Origin: Faecenecus sp036648855
GTDB lineage: Bacteria; Bacillota_I; Bacilli_A; RF39; UBA660
Reading direction: 5' to 3'
Length of the DNA: 64,000 bases
Assembly (NCBI GenBank): GCA_036648855.1
Contig: JAVWCU010000002.1
Location: forward strand, 3,194 to 67,193
Each line of letters starts with the position of its first letter. The first letter of the stretch is position 1. Shown here one piece after another: positions 34,538-41,454 of this stretch. The notes beneath the pieces were generated by a model. The model was not told the DNA's origin and did not search any database. It was given only the letters and a program-made list of their open reading frames with translations. A program made the translations under genes and the position numbers.

Positions 34538-34555
34538 TTATTTCCCGGGAAATAA
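34538..34555. other. Noc-binding-site-like palindrome, mnmE-jag gap
   Basis: The 18-base perfect palindrome TTATTTCCCGGGAAATAA contains ATTTCCCGGGAAAT, the B. subtilis Noc site consensus. The same 18 bases occur at 46078, 46246, 46401 and 48361. Confidence 0.8.
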
Positions 34556-34563
34556 TTATAAAA

Positions 34564-34584
34564 GAAAAAAAGGATTATTTATCC
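34564..34584 (-). terminator. Terminator after jag
   Basis: Minus-strand stem AGGAT-AAAT-AATCCT followed by T7; overlaps the jag stop codon. Confidence 0.7.
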
Positions 34585-35189
34585 TCTTTTGGTTTAATTA
34601 CGACATAACGATTTGGTTCTTCCCCAACGCTTTCCGTATAAACATATTTATTATCTGTTAAAGCATTGTGTATAATACGACGTTCGTATGAGTTCATTGG
34701 ATCTAACTTTGCTTCTATTTTAGAATTTCCAACTTCACGAGCAACGTTTCTAGCTATATGTTCCAAATTAATTTCTTGTTTTACTTTATATTCTCCTACA
34801 TCTAATACAAAGTTGAAGTAAAAACCATATTTAGTATAAATTGCTTGCTTTACAACAATAGATAATGATTCCATTGTCCGGCCTTGCTTACCAATTAACA
34901 AAGCATTATTATCTGAATATAAGGTTATCGTAATGTTCCCATCATGATTTTTTAATTCCATATTAGCAGTAATACCCATATTATGAACTAATTTTTGAAT
35001 GTATTCTTTAGTAAACTCTATTATTTCACTTTTAGTTACCACTTCTATTTCAACTTTTTTTGCTTTAAATAAGCTTGTTTTTGTTTCAACTTCTTTAATG
35101 TAAAGATTATTTTCTTCTTCTTGTAATTCTATAAGAGCATTATTTATAGCTTCTTCTTTTGTCTTTCCAAAAAATATTTTCTTATCCAT
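34575..35189 (-). CDS. jag: RNA-binding protein Jag (KhpB/EloR)
   Basis: A 204-residue protein with three parts: a Jag-N domain (FGKTKEEAINNALIELQ near 6-22), a KH domain with the GKQGRTM loop near 99-105, and an R3H domain with ARNVAREV and MNSYERRIIHNAL. In Gram-positives KhpB affects cell elongation and division through RNA binding. It overlaps yidC by 8 bases, matching the spoIIIJ-jag pair of B. subtilis. Confidence 0.95.
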   Translation of the reverse strand: MDKKIFFGKTKEEAINNALIELQEEENNLYIKEVETKTSLFKAKKVEIEVVTKSEIIEFTKEYIQKLVHNMGITANMELKNHDGNITITLYSDNNALLIGKQGRTMESLSIVVKQAIYTKYGFYFNFVLDVGEYKVKQEINLEHIARNVAREVGNSKIEAKLDPMNSYERRIIHNALTDNKYVYTESVGEEPNRYVVIKPKEDK

Positions 35190-36108
35190 TTAGCTTTTTA
35201 CTCCTTTTTACAATTAAATTTTGAATAATAGTAAAAGCATTTGAAGCAATCCAATATATTCCTAAGGCTGCTGGCATGAAAAACGACATAATTAGAATCA
35301 TAATAGTCATTATATTTGACATGCTTTTCATAGGGTCATTTTCATTGGTGGTAGCAGTTTTATTTAAATTCATTGAAAAATATGTGGTAATTCCTATTAA
35401 TACTACAAGTATTAAATAAAACCAATTTCCTCTTGTAAAAATCCCAATCCAAGGGGTTGTTCCCATTTGAAGAGTTAGAAAGTTTTCTTCAAATACTGCT
35501 GGAATACGGTTAATTGCTTCCAAAAAAGCGAAAAATAATGGAAGCTGAATTAATCCGAATAAACACCCCGATAACGGGTTAATATTATTCTTTTTATATA
35601 TCATAGTCATTTCTTGGCTTTTTTTCATTAAAGAATCTTGATCTGTTTTGTCTTTATACTTTTTCTCCAAACGATCTAAATCCGGTTGAGCTTTTTTGAT
35701 TAATTCAGATTGCATTGCTGTTTTATTTGTTAGAGGATAAGCAACTAAACGAATAAGCAATGTAGTGATAATTAATGATAGAGCTGCACTTCCCACAAAT
35801 TTACTAATCCACAATATTAGAAAAGCTAAGGGCTTAACAAAAATATTTGCCCATAATCCTTCATATCCTCCAGAAGTTGGAGTAAAATTATCACAGGTTG
35901 GTACTTTTGAAATATCCACTCCGTTATTTTTATATAATTCCATCGTCTTTTCATCAATTGGACGACAAAGAATATTTTCTGTTAAGCTTTGACCGGTTTC
36001 TGGATTAGTAACTACTTTTTTATCTGAACCTTTTAAGGTTTTAGTACAGCCTGTTAATAATGTTACTATTAATAACAAAACTATCAATTTTGACTTATTC
36101 TTTTTCAT
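35182..36108 (-). CDS. yidC: Membrane protein insertase YidC (SpoIIIJ)
   Basis: A 308-residue lipoprotein: signal peptide with lipobox LLTGC (Cys at about 21), an extracellular stretch of about 70 residues, then five membrane segments. The 60-kDa inner-membrane protein core shows LIIRLVAYPLTNKTAMQSELIKKAQPDLDRLEKKY, with the conserved Arg of the hydrophilic groove at LLIRLVAY, and PLSGCLFGLIQLPLFFAFLEAI. It inserts membrane proteins with or without SecYEG, and SpoIIIJ is also needed for sigma-G activation in Bacillus. The rpmH-rnpA-yidC-jag order is standard. Confidence 0.95.
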   Translation of the reverse strand: MKKNKSKLIVLLLIVTLLTGCTKTLKGSDKKVVTNPETGQSLTENILCRPIDEKTMELYKNNGVDISKVPTCDNFTPTSGGYEGLWANIFVKPLAFLILWISKFVGSAALSLIITTLLIRLVAYPLTNKTAMQSELIKKAQPDLDRLEKKYKDKTDQDSLMKKSQEMTMIYKKNNINPLSGCLFGLIQLPLFFAFLEAINRIPAVFEENFLTLQMGTTPWIGIFTRGNWFYLILVVLIGITTYFSMNLNKTATTNENDPMKSMSNIMTIMILIMSFFMPAALGIYWIASNAFTIIQNLIVKRSKKLNG

Positions 36109-36457
36109 TCTTTGCTCCTTCAGAAATTTTACTATTTATTTTATTTATTAGATTAATAAAACTTATCTCTATTTCTTCAAATGTTAAATTTAAACTGTTC
36201 TTTCTTAATATTATAATATAATCTATTCCTTTTGAATATAGTTTTTTATTATTATCTACAATATTTCTTAACTTTCTCTTATATTTATTTCTAATTATTG
36301 CATTTCCTATTTTTGTTCCAACGGATATTCCAAAACGATTATGTTCAAGTTTATTAAAATAAAAATAAATTACTAGATTTTTATCTTTAAAATAGGTATT
36401 ATTTTCAATTATCTTGCTAAAATCTTTATTTTTTTGAACAATATTCATTTTTTTCAT
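36095..36457 (-). CDS. rnpA: Ribonuclease P protein component
   Basis: A roughly 120-residue basic protein that helps RNase P RNA cleave the 5' leader of tRNA precursors. I choose the ATG at 36455-36457, 7 bases after GGAG, eight codons inside the longest frame. It carries the family block RFGISVGTKIGNAIIRNKYKRKLRNIV near 48-74. It follows rpmH and overlaps yidC by 14 bases. Confidence 0.94.
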   Translation of the reverse strand: MKKMNIVQKNKDFSKIIENNTYFKDKNLVIYFYFNKLEHNRFGISVGTKIGNAIIRNKYKRKLRNIVDNNKKLYSKGIDYIIILRKNSLNLTFEEIEISFINLINKINSKISEGAKNEKE

Positions 36458-36484
36458 TATATTACTCCTACCTATTTTCATAGT

Positions 36485-36510
36485 AAAAAACCACTGATAA
36501 GATCCAGTGG
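36485..36510 (-). terminator. Terminator or attenuator after rpmH
   Basis: Minus-strand stem CCACTG/CAGTGG with an 8-base loop, followed by T6, just after the rpmH stop codon. It may reduce read-through into rnpA. Confidence 0.8.
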
Positions 36511-36512
36511 AA

Positions 36513-36635
36513 TTATTTTGCTAATTGCTTACGTCCTTTAGCTCTACGTCTATTAAGTATATTTGCTTTCATTCTAGCAAAGAAACCATGCTTTTTTGCC
36601 TTTTTTCTATTATTTGGTTGATATGTTCTCTTCAT
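36513..36635 (-). CDS. rpmH: 50S ribosomal protein bL34
   Basis: A 40-residue very basic protein starting MKRTYQPNNRKKAKKHGFFARM and ending RRRAKGRKQLAK, four residues shorter than the usual 44. The ATG at 36633-36635 follows a CTGGAGGTGG site; the longer frame upstream is not L34. It marks the left edge of the origin, as in nearly all Firmicutes. Confidence 0.97.
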   Translation of the reverse strand: MKRTYQPNNRKKAKKHGFFARMKANILNRRRAKGRKQLAK

Positions 36636-36665
36636 TATTTCCACCTCCAGACATGAATCCACATT

Positions 36666-36695
36666 ATTATAAACGAATAAAGTAGTTTTTGTCAA
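36666..36695 (-). promoter_or_regulatory. Strong sigma-A-type promoter of rpmH
   Basis: Minus strand perfect TTGACA (36690-36695), 18-base spacer, perfect TATAAT (36666-36671), about 30 bases upstream of the rpmH ATG. Confidence 0.85.
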
Positions 36696-36971
36696 TCAAA
36701 AGTTATTATTTTATTTATTAAAACTTTTTCCACTTTATAAACATGGTTGTTTAAAAATATACGTGGCTTGTTAATTGTAAAATTACATATTCTGTGGATA
36801 AATATGATGTTCTTATATATAGTATAGATTTTAGAAGTGGATAAAACTGTGAATAACCTGTGCATTAGTTGTTAATAATATTTATCTGTTTTTTATGCTT
36901 TCTTTTTTCAACAAACTAAGTTACAATAATTGTCAAGAAATTCAACTTATATTCAGTGGGGAAGTGATATA
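36696..36971. other. oriC, left part: rpmH-dnaA intergenic region with DnaA boxes
   Basis: This AT-rich region has one perfect DnaA box, TGTGGATAA at 36793-36801, and two one-mismatch boxes, AGTGGATAA at 36836-36844 and TGTGAATAA at 36848-36856, all in the same orientation. It presumably also carries the dnaA promoter, which I could not place with confidence. The change of gene direction, the dnaA neighbourhood and the boxes support an origin function. Confidence 0.85.
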
Positions 36972-38349
36972 ATGAATGTGAAAATTTTATGGAAGAATTT
37001 TTTAGATGAAATTAAGTCAGAAGTGACATCTTTATCCTATGAAACTTGGTTTCAAGATACTGATTTATATGAACTAAATAATGGAAAAGCCCGAGTTATT
37101 GTTCCTATGCCTATACATAAAAAACACTTATCTGATAATTATAGAAATTTAATTACTGAGACATTTAATCGTATCTCTGGTTCTAATTTTGAATTTGAGT
37201 TTATTTTAAAAGAAGAAATTGGAGAAAATGAGCAACAACTACAGTTAAAAAAAGATGTAGAGATTGGGGTACCTTTTAATAACCCCATAAATTCTAATTT
37301 AAATATTAATTATAACTTTGAAACTTTTATTGTAGGTAATAGTAATAAGTTTGCTCACGCTGCTGCTCTATCAGTTGCTGAAAATCCGGGTAAAATGTAT
37401 AATCCATTATTTATATATGGAAATAGTGGATTAGGAAAAACTCATTTAATGCATGCAATTGGAAATTATATTGTCCAAAATTCTAATAAGAAAGTATTAT
37501 ATGTTACTAGTGAACAATTTATTACTGATTTCTTAGGGATTAATAAGAAAGATGAATTTGGCACTAATTTCAATTATGTAGAATTTTTTAAGAATAAATA
37601 TAGAAATGTCGATGTACTGATGATAGATGATATTCAATTTTTAGGAGGAGCTACCCAAACTCAACATGAGTTCTTTAATACCTTTAATACCTTATATAGT
37701 GATAATAAACAAATTATTATTTCCTCAGATAGATCTCCTAATGATTTAAAGCTATTAGAGGATAGACTTAGAACAAGATTTTGTTGGGGATTAACTGTTG
37801 ATATTTTTCCTCCGGATTTTGAACTAAGAATTGCAATTTTAAAGAAAAAGATTTTAGGGGGAGCTATAGATAAACAAATTCCTGATGATGTTATTGAGTA
37901 TATTGCTTCAAATATGGGGAGTGATGTTAGGCAATTAGAAGGTTCAGTTAATCGATTACTTGCTTATTCTACTTTTATGGGTGGTATAGAAATAACACTA
38001 GACCTTGCAATAGAATCACTAAAGGACTATATTAGTAGTGGAATTAGTGATAAAAATGATATTCACAAAATTCAAAAACTAGTCGCAGAGTTTTTTAAGA
38101 TTTCTGTTGAAGATATGAAGAGTAAAAAAAGAAGTNNNNNNNNNNAGTGCTAATTTAGCCTTTCCTCGACAAGTGGCAATGTATTTAACTAGACAAATAA
38201 CAGGTGAATCATTTCCAAAAATCGGAACAGAATTTGGTGGTAAAGATCACTCTACAGTTATTCATTCTTGTGATAAAATAGAAAAGGAAATGAAGACTAA
38301 TAAAGAACTAGATTTAATCATAAAAAAAATAACTAAAGAAATGCAATAA
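36972..38349 (+). CDS. dnaA: Chromosomal replication initiator DnaA (interrupted by assembly gap)
   Basis: DnaA binds the oriC boxes and opens the duplex. The start is the ATG at 36972 (MNVKILWKNF); an in-frame TTG at 36930 lacks a good site. Visible parts are the N-terminal DnaB-interaction domain, the AAA+ domain with GNSGLGKTHLMHA and VLMIDDIQFLGG, and the C-terminal helix-turn-helix with AFPRQVAMYLTR and GGKDHSTVIHS. Ten N at 38136-38145 split it and throw the two halves one base out of frame. The sequence on both sides joins naturally as KKRS-ANLAFPRQ if the shared AGT is counted once, giving about 454 residues, so I regard the gene as intact. Confidence 0.95.
38136..38145. other. Assembly gap (10 N) inside dnaA
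   Basis: A run of ten N in the DnaA domain III-IV linker. The flanks both carry AGT, and joining them with a 3-base overlap restores the frame and the normal family spacing. Confidence 0.95.
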
Positions 38350-38494
38350 ATAGAAATCTGTGTATAATTAATTAAATTAAACTTTTTATCCACAACTATA
38401 TTTATAAAAATTAGATATATTACAAGCACATTTAAGGTTATAAACAGTTTCCACTGTAATAATAATAAAAGCTTTAAGAAAGAAGGAAGTATTT
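38350..38494. other. oriC, right part: dnaA-dnaN intergenic region
   Basis: A 145-base AT-rich gap with a perfect DnaA box TTATCCACA at 38386-38394 and, in the opposite orientation, TGTGTATAA (one mismatch) at 38359-38367. In B. subtilis duplex opening occurs in the equivalent gap, so this is the likely unwinding side. I see no clear long GC-rich clamp. Confidence 0.75.
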
Positions 38495-39616
38495 ATGAAA
38501 TTAAAAATTAAAAAAGATATATTAGCAGATGGTTTAAATAAGGTAGCAAAAGCTATTTCTACTAAAAATTTAGTTCCTGTTTTATCTGGAATTAAATTTG
38601 AATTATCTAAGGATGGATTAACATTAACAGCATCTGATAATGATATAACAATTCAGACTTATATTAAGGCAACAGAGAATATGATAATAGAACAAGAAGG
38701 TAGTATTATTATTCAAGGAAAGTATGTATTAGATATTGTTCGTAAATTACCAGATGAATATATAAATATTGAAGTTATTGATGAATTGAAAATATTAATT
38801 TATACTGAGAATAGTGAATTTAATTTAAATGGTATTAATAAAGCAGAATATCCAAATATTACTTTAGAAACTAGTAAAAACCCAGTATTAATTTCTAAAC
38901 AGAATTTTAAAAATATTGTTAATCAAACTGCTTTTGCATCTTCAAACGATGAATCAAGACCTGTTTTAACAGGAATAAATTTTAAACTTTCTGGTGATAT
39001 GTTAGAATGTAATTCAACAGACTCTTATCGTTTGTCTAGAAAAATTATTAAATTAGATAAAGTTGTTGATGAAAATTATAATATTGTAATTCCTAGTAAA
39101 AATTTAATTGAATTTACAAAAATCTTTAATGATAGTGATAATAATATAGAATTACATATATTTAATAATAAAATTCTTTTTAAAGTAGATAATTTATTAT
39201 TTCAATCAAGATTAATTAATGGTACTTATCCAAATACTTCAAATTTACTACCTACAGAGTCTTTAGTTACTATTACTACAACTATTACTGAATTATATAA
39301 TGTTATTGATCGAGCTAGTATATTAACTAGTGATAAAGAAAAAAATATTGTAACTCTAGAAACTAGTCAAAATAAATTAGTAATTAAATCTAATTCAGCA
39401 GAGTTAGGTAGAGTTGAGGAAAAAATGCAAATTATCAAGGATAACGAGGAGAATATTAAGATTTCTTTTGTTGCTAAATATATGATGGAGGCATTAAAAT
39501 CTTTTTCCACAGAAAAAGTTGATATTTCTTTTGTAGGAGAAATAAAACCTATTATTTTAAAAACACCAGATGATAGTTCATTAACTCAGCTTGTTTTACC
39601 AATTAGAACATATTAA
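38495..39616 (+). CDS. dnaN: DNA polymerase III beta sliding clamp
   Basis: A 373-residue clamp made of three similar domains, with the family features DESRPVLTGINFKL (about 150-163), DSYRLSRK (about 179-186) and the C-terminal LVLPIRTY. It holds polymerase on DNA and docks repair proteins. An AAGAAGGAAG site precedes the ATG. A terminator follows, separating it from comK. Confidence 0.96.
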   Translation: MKLKIKKDILADGLNKVAKAISTKNLVPVLSGIKFELSKDGLTLTASDNDITIQTYIKATENMIIEQEGSIIIQGKYVLDIVRKLPDEYINIEVIDELKILIYTENSEFNLNGINKAEYPNITLETSKNPVLISKQNFKNIVNQTAFASSNDESRPVLTGINFKLSGDMLECNSTDSYRLSRKIIKLDKVVDENYNIVIPSKNLIEFTKIFNDSDNNIELHIFNNKILFKVDNLLFQSRLINGTYPNTSNLLPTESLVTITTTITELYNVIDRASILTSDKEKNIVTLETSQNKLVIKSNSAELGRVEEKMQIIKDNEENIKISFVAKYMMEALKSFSTEKVDISFVGEIKPIILKTPDDSSLTQLVLPIRTY

Positions 39617-39640
39617 TTATTTTAAATATTTATTTAATTA

Positions 39641-39667
39641 AAACAGTTAAAATACTGTTTTTTTTGT
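39641..39667 (+). terminator. Terminator after dnaN
   Basis: Stem AAACAGT-TAAAAT-ACTGTTT followed by T-rich sequence, 25 bases after the dnaN stop. Confidence 0.8.
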
Positions 39668-39681
39668 ATACAATTATTTTC

Positions 39682-39735
39682 CTTATTCGACATAATAAGA
39701 GCTTATTCGACAAAAATTTATAGTACAGTTGTAAT
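39682..39735 (+). promoter_or_regulatory. Putative comK promoter with two Spo0A-box-like repeats
   Basis: The 11-base sequence CTTATTCGACA occurs at 39682-39692 and 39702-39712, exactly 20 bases apart. It contains TTCGACA, the classical Spo0A box. The second copy supplies a -35-like TTCGAC followed after 18 bases by TGTAAT (39730-39735). A 6-base hairpin (GCAAAT/ATTTGC, 39736-39752) then directly precedes the ribosome site. Confidence 0.5.
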
Positions 39736-39768
39736 GCAAATGTGCAATTTGCAAGGGGGAAAAAGAAA

Positions 39769-40215
39769 ATGGACAGTTATGAATTAAACCAGGAAACTTT
39801 AGCGGTAATAGGTATATCAGAAAACAGATGTAAAATATTAGAAGGGAATAGGGAATATATTATTGATAAGCCAGCTTATGAGGTAATGGATGATAGTTGT
39901 CAATATTTTGGAAGTTCTTATGATGGTAGAGTCAAGGGAACTAGAAAAATACTTGGAATTAAATATAAGATACCAGTAATAGTCGAAGAAAGTACAAAAA
40001 TGATATTTTTTCCAATAGAATCTCCACTAATTAATACATGTACATGGATTTCATTAAATAATTTTAAAGATGTTTATATAAATATGAATAAAACTAATAT
40101 TGTATTTAGAAATGGTAAAAAAATAGTGACAAATATTTCTTCGGCATCTATAAATAATCAATTATTAAGATCAACTCGTCTTGAATCTATTTTAAATTAT
40201 AGAAAAAATCATTAA
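39769..40215 (+). CDS. comK: ComK-family competence transcription factor
   Basis: I start at the ATG at 39769 behind AAGGGGGA. The 148-residue protein resembles ComK through most of its length: YELNQETLAVIGI, EYIIDKPAYEVMDDSCQYFGSSYDGRVKG, TRKILGIKYKIPVIVEESTKMIFFP, CTWISLNN and the C-terminal RSTRLESILNYRK. B. subtilis ComK is 192 residues, so the C-terminal tail is shorter. ComK is the master activator of DNA-uptake genes and binds paired AT-boxes. In B. subtilis this slot between dnaN and recF holds yaaA (an S4-domain gene), which is absent. Competence genes themselves are not in the window. It lies in its own unit between a terminator and the recF leader. Confidence 0.87.
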   Translation: MDSYELNQETLAVIGISENRCKILEGNREYIIDKPAYEVMDDSCQYFGSSYDGRVKGTRKILGIKYKIPVIVEESTKMIFFPIESPLINTCTWISLNNFKDVYINMNKTNIVFRNGKKIVTNISSASINNQLLRSTRLESILNYRKNH

Positions 40216-40313
40216 AACGGCTAAAAAGGGTGTTTTTTATTGTTTTAAGTATATATACATGATATAATGTAGTTGTATGTATGGGGTATTGGGAATAGGG
40301 TATAGGTGATTTT

Positions 40314-40349
40314 ATGAGCATTTTTTGTAGCGTATATGATATTAACTAA
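40314..40349 (+). CDS. Possible 11-codon leader ORF overlapping recF start
   Basis: ATG at 40314 has a good AGGTGAT site and encodes 11 residues (MSIFCSVYDIN) before TAA, overlapping the recF ATG by 14 bases. recF itself has no visible ribosome site, so coupled translation is plausible. Alternatively, one extra T in the run at 40321-40326 disguises an upstream recF start, since removing one T joins the frames. Confidence 0.35.
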   Translation: MSIFCSVYDIN

Positions 40350-41454
40350 ATTAAATTTGATTAATTTTAGAAATTATCATAAATTGAATATCAAATTAAA
40401 TCCCTATATTAATATTTTTATAGGAAAAAATGCTCAAGGGAAAACTAATATCTTAGAGAGTATTTATATTTTAGCCATTACCAAATCACATAGGTTAGCC
40501 TTAGAAGACAATTATATAAAGATGGGGGAGGATCAGGCACAAGTTGTAGGAACTGTTAAAGCAGGAAAGATAATTAAAGATTTGAAAATAGTTTTTAATA
40601 AAACAGGAAAGAAAGTTTTTCTTAATAATAATGAGATTAGAAAAATATCTAATTATATTACTAATTTAAATGTTATAATTTTTTCACCTGATGATTTAGA
40701 TATAATAAAAGGTTCTCCTCAAATTAGAAGAAGTCTTTTAAATATAGAAATAAGTCAAATATCTCAATTATATATTCAATATTATAATGAATATAATAAA
40801 ATTTTAAAAAATAGAAATGAATATTTAAAAATTTTGTATGTGAATCATTTAGGGGATGAAAGTTATTTAGATATTTTGGATGAAAAATTAGTAAGTAGAG
40901 CTATTAGTATTTATCAGTTTAGAAGTAAATTTTTAACAAGAATTAATACTAAAATTGCAAATATATTTAAAACTATCACAGGTATTTCAAATTTATATAT
41001 TAAATATGATAGTAATATAGATTTAGTTGATTTTAGTGAAGAGGAAATAAAAACAAAATTTTATAAAAAATTGAGAGAAAATAGAAAAAGAGAAATAATA
41101 CAAGGAACAACATTATTTGGACCACATAGGGATGATTTTTTATTTTTTTTAGATGAAAATAATTTAAAATATTATGGGTCTCAAGGTCAGCAAAGGTTGG
41201 CAGTTATTTCTTTTAAATTAGCCGAAATAGATATATTTAAAGAAGATACAAAGACTAATCCAATTCTTTTATTAGATGATATTCTTAGTGAAATCGACTT
41301 TGAAAAGAAAAACAAACTCTTAAAATATATAGAAAATGATGTACAAACTATAATCACGACAACTGATTTAGGAAATATTCAAAAAAAGACTTTAAGTCAA
41401 GCTAAGATTTTCATTGTAGATAATGGAACAGTAATAGAAAAGGTGGTAAATTAA
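40336..41454 (+). CDS. recF: DNA replication and repair protein RecF
   Basis: A 372-residue SMC-like ATPase that helps load RecA at gaps with RecO and RecR. Walker A GKNAQGKTNILESIY is near 29-43, the signature GSQGQQRLAVISFKLAE near 280-296 and Walker B ILLLDDILSEID near 312-323. The start MILTKLNLINFRNY matches the family, but no in-frame Shine-Dalgarno lies before it, and the preceding mini-ORF may provide coupling. It is followed directly by gyrB, as in B. subtilis. Confidence 0.95.
   Translation: MILTKLNLINFRNYHKLNIKLNPYINIFIGKNAQGKTNILESIYILAITKSHRLALEDNYIKMGEDQAQVVGTVKAGKIIKDLKIVFNKTGKKVFLNNNEIRKISNYITNLNVIIFSPDDLDIIKGSPQIRRSLLNIEISQISQLYIQYYNEYNKILKNRNEYLKILYVNHLGDESYLDILDEKLVSRAISIYQFRSKFLTRINTKIANIFKTITGISNLYIKYDSNIDLVDFSEEEIKTKFYKKLRENRKREIIQGTTLFGPHRDDFLFFLDENNLKYYGSQGQQRLAVISFKLAEIDIFKEDTKTNPILLLDDILSEIDFEKKNKLLKYIENDVQTIITTTDLGNIQKKTLSQAKIFIVDNGTVIEKVVN

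Noticed and set aside
39503..39511. TTTTCCACA, a one-mismatch DnaA box inside dnaN
   Set aside because: A single weak match in coding sequence, not clustered with other boxes.
39649..39661. AAAA-N5-TTTT, a possible ComK AT-box upstream of comK
   Set aside because: It coincides with the dnaN terminator and no second box lies at a proper spacing; such matches are frequent in AT-rich DNA.
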